A stretch of DNA of 64,000 nt from Patescibacteria group bacterium (GTDB lineage Bacteria > Patescibacteriota > Microgenomatia > UBA1406 > GWC2-37-13). The notes under the pieces are model-generated. The model ran no database searches and had not been told where the DNA came from. It saw only the letters and a program-made list of their open reading frames with translations. The position numbers and the translations under genes are program-made. The stretch spans positions 3,350 to 67,349 of the forward strand of contig JAMCTE010000037.1 of the NCBI GenBank assembly GCA_023381015.1. The letters are read 5' to 3'. Shown one piece after another: positions 1-8,054 of the stretch (position 1 is its first letter; each line of letters begins with the position of its first letter).

Positions 1-16
1 TTTTCGGCAAAGGAGA

Positions 17-598
17 ATGAATAAAAAATATATTGTTTACGTTGGCGTAGTAGGCCAGATCGCTGTCGGAAAAGGAATCCTCGTTGATTATCTCATCAAA
101 AAACTTGGTTTTGTTTCATTTTCTCTGTCGTCTATTCTTCATGAAGAATTGAAGGGAAAAGGCATAAAAGGATTTACCCGTAAAACCCTCCAGGATATGG
201 GTGATGAATTAAGGAAAAAAGAGGGAGACGACATTCTGGCTCGAAAAGCAATAGAGATTCTTAAAACAAATGGTGGCAGGCACGTCGTCATCGAAGGAAT
301 AAGAAATCCGGGAGAGGTTGAATTTTTGAAAAAAAATCCGTCGTTCATCTTGATCGGAGTCAAGGCCAATAGAGAGCTTCGTTTCAAAAGGCTACTGCAA
401 AGAGCAAAGCCTTGGGATCCAAAAACCTGGAATGATTTTGTTAAAGTTGACCGCCGAGACTTAGGTGTTGGTCAAAAGAGGTCTGGCCAGCAGGTAGGTA
501 AATGTTTGGCCTATTGTGACTATGTTTTGACCAACAACGGCAGCCTGGAAGATTTCCGGAGAAAGGTCAAGGAATTGATGAAAAGGTTTTTAAACTAA
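17..598 (+). CDS. P-loop nucleotide/dephospho-CoA kinase-like AAA family ATPase
   Basis: 193 aa, Walker A-like GQIAVGKG near N-terminus, kinase-like layout. Confidence 0.6.
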   Translation: MNKKYIVYVGVVGQIAVGKGILVDYLIKKLGFVSFSLSSILHEELKGKGIKGFTRKTLQDMGDELRKKEGDDILARKAIEILKTNGGRHVVIEGIRNPGEVEFLKKNPSFILIGVKANRELRFKRLLQRAKPWDPKTWNDFVKVDRRDLGVGQKRSGQQVGKCLAYCDYVLTNNGSLEDFRRKVKELMKRFLN

Positions 599-646
599 AA
601 ATAATATTTTAAAAAATATTAAAAACTGAGAGTCAAAAAATAAAAA

Positions 647-1277
647 TTATCTCAAGGAGTACATGAATTTTTCGCCGGCGGTTTCGTAGCTAAAGAGTTC
701 TTCCGGTTTAAACCAAAGATTGACTTCTTTTTCTCCGTCTTCGACCGTATCAGAGGCGTGAATTATATTTCTCAGCGGTCGGCTTTGCTCGTTGGCCAAG
801 TCTATCGTATCGTGGCTAAAATCGCCGCGTATCGTCCCCGGAGCGGCCAGGACAGGGATGGTATTGCCGGATAGCTTGCGGACGATTTCAATGGCGTCGT
901 AGCCCTCAACAACCGCCAAAAAAACCGGTGATTCCCGCATATAGTCAACCAGCCAACCTTTGACGGTTTTTCCGATAGATACGGCATCGTCCGTTCCAAA
1001 GATTTTTTTAGCATCCAAACCTTTTTTAGCGTAGTTGGTTAGCGTTCTTTCTCCGACTTTTTTAAACCAGGCTGCCGTTGTTGGTCAAAACTCCGACTTT
1101 TTTAAACCAGGCTTCGGTTTCCGGGTAGTGGGCGATGATGTTTTCTTTGTTAGCCCATTCGAATTTGAGGCCAATTATCTTCAAACCAACCGTTTCGAAG
1201 CGGGAGACTATTTTTCCAATAAGGCCGCGTTGAACTCCGTCAGGTTTGATTATTAGTAAGGCTTTTTGTTTCTTCAT
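647..1277 (-). pseudogene. ndk: Nucleoside diphosphate kinase, disrupted by a 40-bp insertion (two ORFs 1062..1277 and 647..1018)
   Basis: N-part MKKQKALLIIKPDGVQRGLIGKIV..HYPETEAWFKKVG, C-part DAKKIFGTDDAVSIGKTVKGWLVDYM..GTIRGDFS..NIIHASD; removing 40 bp restores HYPETEAWFKKVGERTLTNYAKKGLDAKKIFG. Confidence 0.85.
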
Positions 1278-1286
1278 GGTTTTTTT

Positions 1287-1364
1287 GTCATTCCGGCGTA
1301 GGCCGGAATCTAGACATAAAATTGAACAATTTATAGACTGGATCCCGACCTTCGTCGGGATGAC
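1287..1364. repeat. BIME-like paired-hairpin repeat, copy A
   Basis: GTCATTCCGGCGTAGGCCGGAATC ... TGGATCCCGACCTTCGTCGGGATGAC; same architecture at five other loci in the window. Confidence 0.85.
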
Positions 1365-1368
1365 AAAC

Positions 1369-1947
1369 TTATTTTAAATATAATTGATCAACTTCACGTT
1401 CGTAATCTTTAAATTCTATTTTTGGAAACCAGTATTTTATCTCTCTTTCCGCTTCGTCGACCGATCCTGAGGCGTGAACAAAAGTCTTGACGACGCGATC
1501 AAGGCCGGCAGAAAGGGTAGAGGAATCAAAAGAATAATCAGAATGAAGTGTTCCTGTTTGAGCCAGTAATGGTATAGTGTGACCGCGTAATTTCCTGGCA
1601 ATTTGGATGGCGTCAGGCCCTTGCCAAACCATGACGACGATCGGCCCTTCCATCCAGTATTTAACTAAACGGTCGTAAACAAATTGTCCAAGCTCGGCAG
1701 GGTCATCCGTTCCCATCTTTTCTTTCACGTCGACTCCGGACTGTTTGAAAGACGACAACGTCTTATTGCCCATCTCGGCGATCCATTCGGGAGTACCGGG
1801 ATAGTGGTGTTTGATGACATCAGCCGACGGCTTAAGCATCTTGGCGACCATGAGTTTGAGTCCGACTTTTTCTAAAGTAGTTAGAATTGTTCCTATAAGA
1901 CCTCGTTTAACTGCGTCGGGTTTGATTATGATTAATGTTCTTTCCAT
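1369..1947 (-). CDS. ndk: Nucleoside diphosphate kinase (second, diverged copy)
   Basis: MERTLIIIKPDAVKRGLIGTI, HYPGTPEW, FVHASGSVDEAEREIKYWF; upstream ATG in the ORF lies in a repeat. Confidence 0.85.
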   Translation of the reverse strand: MERTLIIIKPDAVKRGLIGTILTTLEKVGLKLMVAKMLKPSADVIKHHYPGTPEWIAEMGNKTLSSFKQSGVDVKEKMGTDDPAELGQFVYDRLVKYWMEGPIVVMVWQGPDAIQIARKLRGHTIPLLAQTGTLHSDYSFDSSTLSAGLDRVVKTFVHASGSVDEAEREIKYWFPKIEFKDYEREVDQLYLK

Positions 1948-1956
1948 TGGTATGTT

Positions 1957-2052
1957 AAATGTCAAATCCTAGATCTCAAATCCAAAACTAAAATTTTAAA
2001 ACTTTTACATTTAAGATTTGGATTTACCATTTAGGATTTGAGTTTTGAGATT
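1957..2052. repeat. Dispersed AT-rich repeat AAATGTCAAATCC...GAGTTTTGAGATT, copy 1
   Basis: Related sequence at 42995..43102 and 53659..53735. Confidence 0.65.
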
Positions 2053-2628
2053 ATTATATATTTCTTTTGTCACTTCCTCAACCGATTTGTTTCCGTCGAT
2101 ATTGACCCATTTTGCCCAAATTTGTCCGTCGACCAATTCCTGATATTTTTTGTGGGTTTTACGTATGAATTCAAAATCTTTTTCCCGGCGGTTTTTTTCC
2201 TTAGCCTCGCCGCCTTTTCTTTGTATGGCAATGTCAGGATCGACGTTCAAATAATAAACAGCGTCAGGAACTTCTATCTTAAAATTATTGGCGTATTCCA
2301 AGGCCATTTTAATATCGATGCCTTCTAGCGTTTGGTAGCATAATGTTGTGGAAAAGTAGCGGTCGGCGATCAATATCTCATTCTGCCTTTTTTCGGCAAT
2401 CATCTGGCGGTCCATGATAAACTGCATCGTGTAAAGAAGAAATTGCTGCTCTGCAGTCAGATCCTTATTTTGATAAAGGAATTCTTTAATTAGTTTACCA
2501 ACGTTTCGTTCATAATCGGGATATTTGATAAGCGAGGCTTTTTTATTGGCGTCTTGGAGCATTTTGACGAGATTTTTACCTTGAGTTTCGCATCCGGCGC
2601 CGTCGATGCCTTCTATTACTATGAACAT
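2011..2628 (-). CDS. tmk: Thymidylate kinase
   Basis: MFIVIEGIDGAGCETQG, DRYFSTTLCYQ. Confidence 0.85.
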   Translation of the reverse strand: MFIVIEGIDGAGCETQGKNLVKMLQDANKKASLIKYPDYERNVGKLIKEFLYQNKDLTAEQQFLLYTMQFIMDRQMIAEKRQNEILIADRYFSTTLCYQTLEGIDIKMALEYANNFKIEVPDAVYYLNVDPDIAIQRKGGEAKEKNRREKDFEFIRKTHKKYQELVDGQIWAKWVNIDGNKSVEEVTKEIYNNLKTQILNGKSKS

Positions 2629-2843
2629 AAAATTATTATAAAGTAAGAAGCCTGATTATAAAAGCGAAGATACCAAATTTTTTGCGTCTTGGGAATCCGG
2701 CTTGCCCGGGGGACCCACTAATAGCAAAAAAATTCGGTATAGAGCTTTTTATTTGGTAGAATAGTAATTAGTTTCTATAGCTCAACAAATACCTTCCTTC
2801 TCCCGCTTGAGGCGGGATTCGGAAGGGCGAAGGAGCAATGTAA

Positions 2844-2915
2844 GTCCCCATAGTTCAATGGATAGAACTGACGCGTCCTAAGCGCCCGATGGTGGTCCGA
2901 TTCCGCCTGGGGACA
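2844..2915 (+). tRNA. tRNA-Arg(CCT)
   Basis: Cloverleaf by eye: acceptor GTCCCCA/TGGGGAC, D arm GTTC/GAAC, anticodon loop GTCCTAA, T arm GGTGG/CCGCC. Confidence 0.85.
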
Positions 2916-2946
2916 CAAAAAATATCAAATATTATAAACATCAAAT

Positions 2947-3699
2947 ATGAAAATGAGAAACGCTACAAAACTTCCTAGCAGGCATATTATACGTCATCAT
3001 ATTCATAGGATTACCTCAAGCGAATACTTCCGCGTTTTGACATTAAGGACGATTGGCAATTTTTTGCTTTTTTCTTCGTTGTTCATGATTCTAAGAACGA
3101 TATATCCTCCCGTCCGTGAAGAAATCAAATATTTTATCAACAACAGGCTCCAGAAAGAATATGTCGTTGCCGCCAAACCGGGCGAAGTCAAAGTCCAGGA
3201 GCCGGCAAACAAAGGATTGTTGGCTAAGGCGATTAATTTCAAGCAAATCGAAGTCCTGACTCCAAAAGACCCCCAGTTCGACATTATCATTCCCAAAATC
3301 GGCGCCAATTCCCGGGTGATGGACGCCGACCCGGCCAACGAAAGCCAGTATTTGGGCGTCCTCAAGGAGGCGGTGGCCCACGCTACCGGGACTGATTTCC
3401 CGGGAGAAGGCGGCCACATCTTCCTTTTTGCCCACTCGACCGACTATTTTTGGAATGTCAGTACGTACAATGCCGTCTTTTACCTTCTTTATAAATTGGG
3501 AGTCGGTGACGAGGTTGACCTGTTTTACAAAGGTCAACGTTATGTCTATCGGGTGATTGGTACACAGATAGTCGACCCGACCGAAGTCCAGTACTTGACC
3601 AGGAAAACCAACCGTGAGTTTTTGACTCTCCAGACCTGCTGGCCTCCAGGTACGACTTTAAAACGTCTTCTTGTTTTTGCTGTTCGTGTAGCAGAATAA
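2947..3699 (+). CDS. Sortase family protein
   Basis: FLFAHSTDYFWN (catalytic His region) and FLTLQTCWPPGTTLKRLLVFA (TLxTC..R motif), N-terminal TM. Confidence 0.85.
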   Translation: MKMRNATKLPSRHIIRHHIHRITSSEYFRVLTLRTIGNFLLFSSLFMILRTIYPPVREEIKYFINNRLQKEYVVAAKPGEVKVQEPANKGLLAKAINFKQIEVLTPKDPQFDIIIPKIGANSRVMDADPANESQYLGVLKEAVAHATGTDFPGEGGHIFLFAHSTDYFWNVSTYNAVFYLLYKLGVGDEVDLFYKGQRYVYRVIGTQIVDPTEVQYLTRKTNREFLTLQTCWPPGTTLKRLLVFAVRVAE

Positions 3700-3853
3700 A
3701 AAGCTCAATACCGATTTTCAAGTCGTAAAAGATTTGATTCTTCGCTTTTTGCAAAGACGAGGTAAGATTATTTTTTTCACTTTCGAGAGGGGCCCTTCCG
3801 CCTTGGCGGGGAGGGAGAGGTTCTCGTGTGATAAAAAATAACTTACCGAGTCT

Positions 3854-5032
3854 TTAACGAATTCCAACCAAGTAAAGGTCAGGCAGTTTATTGGCTTCCG
3901 GGTTAAGATTAACGAGGACGATGATTTTTCCGTCGGAAGTGGTCGTGAAGAAATTTGATTCGAACGGGCCAGAATAGACCGTTTGTTTATTTTCGTTGTC
4001 GTAGTCGACGATCGAGATCTTTTTGTTTTCTTCGATGACCAAGTGGCGGGAATCAAAGTACCATTGGATCGGGAAGTTGCTGTTGATTGATTTCCAGTTG
4101 CCGATAAAGTAATTTTTATCCTCTTTTTTGTCATAAACATACAGGCCGTTTTTCTTCAGGCCTCTGGTTTCGACAGTTTGGTTTGTGGCGATCATCGGCG
4201 GCGTGATCATGGCCGGCAAGGTGACGTTGTCCATGGCTTGATACAGGACTTTGGTTTCGCTTGGAGAGAAAGCAACTATTTTGAAAGAATCAGAGGCGAT
4301 TTTGGCGAAGTCTCTCGGGTAAGTCTCGAGAATTTTCTGGAAATTGTCGTCCCTTTGTTTTTGCCAGGCGTCAAGCAAGGTGGTTTTTGACGATGAAGGC
4401 AGGTTCAAAACTTCCTGGTTTTCCGTTTCCAGAGACATAAGATAAGAAACCTGGTCGGTACCGGTGCCGAATTCGAAAACGGCTTGTTTCAAGTCAGGTG
4501 AAACAGTGACCGACGCTTGGGAAAAATCAACGGTGTCTGGCAGAAGCGTTTTTTTGACGATGGTTTTTAGAGGGACAAAGAAAGGCAGTTGGTTGTGGCT
4601 GGCGTCAAAAAGATAGATGCCATCGGTGGCAAAGATAATCGTTTGATCGCTGTCATCCAGAGGAACGGCTTTGATTATGCCTAAGTTGGTTAAGGGCGAT
4701 AAGGAGGGATTGGTCGGGAAGAGAGTGGCATCGATGTTGAGGACGAGTTCTCCTTTGAGGGTGACCGACTTGCTCCAACTTGTGAAACCATCCTTTTTAA
4801 TATCGATATTATATTCTCCTGGCGGCAAGGTCAAATTAGTGTCGGTTAAACCTTTCAGTTCGTCGTTGATAAAAATTTTGGCTGTTTTTGGATTTGAAGT
4901 AACGGCAATGATTCCGGTTGAATTCAAGGAGCCTTTTTGGAAATCAAAGCGATATCCTCTAGCATAGGCAATCACTAGACCTAATACTGCCACAAATAAT
5001 AAAAAGAATATCAATCTGGATAACAATTTCAT
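3854..5032 (-). CDS. PEGA-domain membrane-anchored protein
   Basis: N-terminal TM then VTSNPKTAKIFINDELKGLTDTNLTLPPGEYNIDIKKDGF. Confidence 0.75.
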   Translation of the reverse strand: MKLLSRLIFFLLFVAVLGLVIAYARGYRFDFQKGSLNSTGIIAVTSNPKTAKIFINDELKGLTDTNLTLPPGEYNIDIKKDGFTSWSKSVTLKGELVLNIDATLFPTNPSLSPLTNLGIIKAVPLDDSDQTIIFATDGIYLFDASHNQLPFFVPLKTIVKKTLLPDTVDFSQASVTVSPDLKQAVFEFGTGTDQVSYLMSLETENQEVLNLPSSSKTTLLDAWQKQRDDNFQKILETYPRDFAKIASDSFKIVAFSPSETKVLYQAMDNVTLPAMITPPMIATNQTVETRGLKKNGLYVYDKKEDKNYFIGNWKSINSNFPIQWYFDSRHLVIEENKKISIVDYDNENKQTVYSGPFESNFFTTTSDGKIIVLVNLNPEANKLPDLYLVGIR

Positions 5033-5063
5033 ATTTTGCGCTTTATATTATACAATAAACAAT

Positions 5064-6077
5064 ATGCTCTTTCGTGGCAAAATCGGTATTGATTTGGGGA
5101 CAGCCAACACTCTTGTTTACGTAAAAAACGAAGGGATCGTTTTGAATGAGCCGACGGTCGTTGCTTATTCCTTGGAAGACAAAAAGATTCTGGCGGTCGG
5201 TGACGAAGCCAGGGAAATGCTCGGTCGGACTCCCGGATCAATTGTCGTCTCCAGGCCGATGAAAGAAGGCGTCATCGCCGACTATACCACGACTTCGGCC
5301 ATGATCACTTATTTCTTGAAAAAAGCCTTAAGAGGAAGCGTCCTGTGGCCTGAGGTGATGATTTCCATTCCCGGGGGGGCGTCGCAGGTCGAGAAAAGAG
5401 CCGTGGTAGCAGCTTGTAAACAGGCCGGTGCCAGTAACGTCTATTTGATCGAAGAGCCTTTGGCAGCCGCCATCGGTGCAAAAATTCCCATTTCCCAGGC
5501 TTCAGGGCACATGATCGTCAATATCGGCGGAGGAACGACGGAGGTGGCGGTGATTTCTTTGGGCCAGCTCGTCGTCAATAAAACAGTTCGGGTCGCCGGG
5601 ACGAAAATAGACGAAGCGATCATCAACCATCTTCGCAAAAAACACAACATCATCGTTGGCGACCGGACGGCTGAGGATATAAAAATTAAGATCGGCAATG
5701 CGTTTCTTGAGGCATCGCCAAGAGTTGCCGAAGCAAAAAAACTAGAGGTCAAAGGCAGGGATTTTCAGTCTGGACTGCCGAAAATTTTCGAAGTCGACGA
5801 GATTTCCGTCAACGAAGCACTGATCAAACCATTAAAATCCATTTTGGAAGGCATAAAAGAGGTTTTGTCGCAAACGCCTCCAGAGTTGGCTGCGGACATC
5901 GTTGACAAGGGGATAGTCTTATCCGGAGGAACGTCGCTGCTTAACAACATTGACCGATATGTGACATACTACACCGGCGTGCCCTCATTTGTGGTCGACG
6001 AACCGCTTTTTTGTGTTATTAGAGGGGTTGGCATGGCGATTGAGAATCTAGATAGCTTCAAAGAGGCGATCAGATGA
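5064..6077 (+). CDS. mreB: Rod shape-determining protein MreB
   Basis: IGIDLGTANTLVYVKNEGIVLNEPTVVA; GGGTTEVAVISLG; GIVLSGGTSLLNNID. Confidence 0.95.
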   Translation: MLFRGKIGIDLGTANTLVYVKNEGIVLNEPTVVAYSLEDKKILAVGDEAREMLGRTPGSIVVSRPMKEGVIADYTTTSAMITYFLKKALRGSVLWPEVMISIPGGASQVEKRAVVAACKQAGASNVYLIEEPLAAAIGAKIPISQASGHMIVNIGGGTTEVAVISLGQLVVNKTVRVAGTKIDEAIINHLRKKHNIIVGDRTAEDIKIKIGNAFLEASPRVAEAKKLEVKGRDFQSGLPKIFEVDEISVNEALIKPLKSILEGIKEVLSQTPPELAADIVDKGIVLSGGTSLLNNIDRYVTYYTGVPSFVVDEPLFCVIRGVGMAIENLDSFKEAIR

Positions 6078-6310
6078 CCTATATTAATTAACAATTTTTT
6101 AGTTTTTAGTTTTTAGTTTTTAGTTAGTTTTTAATTTTTAATTTTTAAACTATCATATAGTATTTGTTATTGTTAAAAATGAGTTTTTGTGCGAAAATAT
6201 AATTTAAGATTATGTCAACAGTAAAAAATCAATAAAAATTATTTGAACAAAAATCAATAAAAATTAACAACTTAAAATTAATAACTTAACCCATAAGAAT
6301 TATATAAAAT

Positions 6311-7057
6311 ATGAATAAAAACAAAATCTTAGGTGTAACGATTGCTACCCAGTCTAAGTCTGATACCCTAGAGAAAATTATAAAGTACATAAGTCAACCA
6401 AAGGGATTCTATCATGTTGTTTCCTTGAATCCGGAGATACTCGTCATTGCCCAAAAGAATAAAGAGTTTAAAAATGTCGTTGAGACGGCCCAAATCAAAA
6501 TAGTCGATGGCATGGGGATTGTCCTGGCGGGCCGATTCCTCAATACCGATGTTGGTGAAAGGTTGACCGGGGTAGACCTGATGGCAAAGCTCATCGAACA
6601 GGCAGGAAAGTTGCGCTTAAGAGTGCTTCTAATCGGGGGCGAACCAAATTTAGCAAATGAACTAGTAGAGTGCTACAAGTCGAAATATCCCGAGGCTAGT
6701 TTTATAGGACTAATGGGGATAAAAAATATCAAAACCCCTCAAAAATCCGAAGAGAAGACAATATTTGATATAGTGCGCTCCCATAAGCCCCATATGATAT
6801 TTGTCTCTTTTGGTTCGCCCGACCAGGAATTATGGACAGAGCGTCACAAAAAGGAGTTCTCTAATTCGCTCGTAATGGGTGTCGGCGGCGCTTTTGACTT
6901 TCTGTCAGGAAAAACATCAAGGGCGCCTGAATTTGTAAGAAAAATAGGAATGGAATGGTTTTACCGGTTGGTCAACCAACCATGGCGCTGGAGAAGACAA
7001 CTACGCTTACTGGAATTCACCTATTTAGTTATTAGGGAAAAATGGAAAAAGATCTAG
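6311..7057 (+). CDS. WecG/TagA/CpsF family glycosyltransferase
   Basis: VVSLNPEILVIAQKNKEF, DGMGIVLAGRFL, RLTGVDLM, SFGSPDQELW, GVGGAFDFLSG. Confidence 0.9.
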   Translation: MNKNKILGVTIATQSKSDTLEKIIKYISQPKGFYHVVSLNPEILVIAQKNKEFKNVVETAQIKIVDGMGIVLAGRFLNTDVGERLTGVDLMAKLIEQAGKLRLRVLLIGGEPNLANELVECYKSKYPEASFIGLMGIKNIKTPQKSEEKTIFDIVRSHKPHMIFVSFGSPDQELWTERHKKEFSNSLVMGVGGAFDFLSGKTSRAPEFVRKIGMEWFYRLVNQPWRWRRQLRLLEFTYLVIREKWKKI

Positions 7058-7950
7058 CTTCGGTTTTTCATTATTTTGCCGTTTTCGACTACTTTCCGGA
7101 TTTTCCGACGGTTTATACCTTTTTTCCAAGGAGAATTTCCCGAAAACAGCTAAAAAAACTGTATGAGGCTCGAAAATATACTGTAGGGGAGTATAGTAAG
7201 CAAATAACAAATAATAAATATCAAATATCAAAAAAAAAGCTACAAAGCTTGCGTTTTAGATTGTATGTAAAGCTTATATCTCTATTTCCCCAAATAAAAT
7301 TGGTCGGACTGTCAGGGTCGATTTCGATGATGAACGCTAAGGAGAATGACGACATTGATTTATTTATTATTACTACAAAAAACAGACTATTTACTGGACG
7401 ATTTGTTGCCTTGGTTTTGGCACAAATTTTAGGGTTAAGACGTCATCGAGAATTACAAAAGTTCGATACCGCTTTTTTCGACCGCCACACCCCAATGGGG
7501 CCCCTGGCGATAGTCTCAAAAAGGGTATCCTCACTTTTGTATAAAGACAAAGTCTGTCTCAATTTATTTTTTGACGAACGTGAATTAAATGTTCCCGAGT
7601 TCAAGCAAACTGTCTTTGTCGGTCACGAAGTCCTCCAGATGAAGCCACTGATAAATAAATCGCATACTTATGAAAAGTTCTTAAGCGCTAATCAATGGGT
7701 ACTGTCATTCTTTCCGAACGCGGCAAAAATTTCTAATTTCAAATTTCTAATTTCAAAATTCAAAAATTATAAATTGAATAAAAATTTAGAATTAAAAAAT
7801 AAAAATTTTAGCGACTGGATTGAAAATAGCCTAAAAAAACTCCAATTAAAGCTAATCACTCGTCACCGTACCACCGAGCTCATCACTTCCACCCAGCTTT
7901 GGTTCCACCCGGACGATTTTGAAAAGACGATAAAAAGAAAACTTCGATAA
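7042..7950 (+). CDS. Nucleotidyltransferase-like protein
   Basis: GLSGSISMMNAKENDDIDLFIIT matches GS..M.NA..DDDID nucleotidyltransferase signature. Confidence 0.6.
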   Translation: MEKDLASVFHYFAVFDYFPDFPTVYTFFPRRISRKQLKKLYEARKYTVGEYSKQITNNKYQISKKKLQSLRFRLYVKLISLFPQIKLVGLSGSISMMNAKENDDIDLFIITTKNRLFTGRFVALVLAQILGLRRHRELQKFDTAFFDRHTPMGPLAIVSKRVSSLLYKDKVCLNLFFDERELNVPEFKQTVFVGHEVLQMKPLINKSHTYEKFLSANQWVLSFFPNAAKISNFKFLISKFKNYKLNKNLELKNKNFSDWIENSLKKLQLKLITRHRTTELITSTQLWFHPDDFEKTIKRKLR

Positions 7951-8054
7951 CTCTATCTTATAGTCTATTTTTTCTTCTAATATTTATATTAATATGAGGT
8001 CCTATAAGCTTGTAAAATAGGCTCAAATATGATAACCTATAATACTTTTATTAT

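Noticed and set aside
1035-1256. 73-aa + strand ORF
   Set aside because: Antisense to the disrupted ndk; sequence is explained by the minus-strand gene and the duplicated segment.
3091-3537. 148-aa - strand ORF inside the sortase gene
   Set aside because: Overlaps a clear sortase in antisense, no recognisable motif.
3795-3822. CCCTTCCGCC-TT-GGCGGGGAGGG hairpin as a mobile repeat
   Set aside because: More simply a bidirectional terminator between the convergent sortase and PEGA genes; only one convincing copy seen.
5064-6077. Possibility of alternative genetic code (UGA = Gly) because the genome looks CPR-like
   Set aside because: TGA acts as a normal stop for many clear genes (for example mreB ends ..CAG ATG A), so code 11 fits.
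6090-6300. AGTTTTT/AAAAATCAATAAAAATTA repeats upstream of wecG-type gene as a regulatory array
   Set aside because: Low-complexity AT tandem words with no clear phasing; could be slippage products. Not enough to claim function.
7195-7815. AT-rich short repeats as a possible CRISPR-like array
   Set aside because: No regular repeat/spacer periodicity and no cas genes anywhere in the window.
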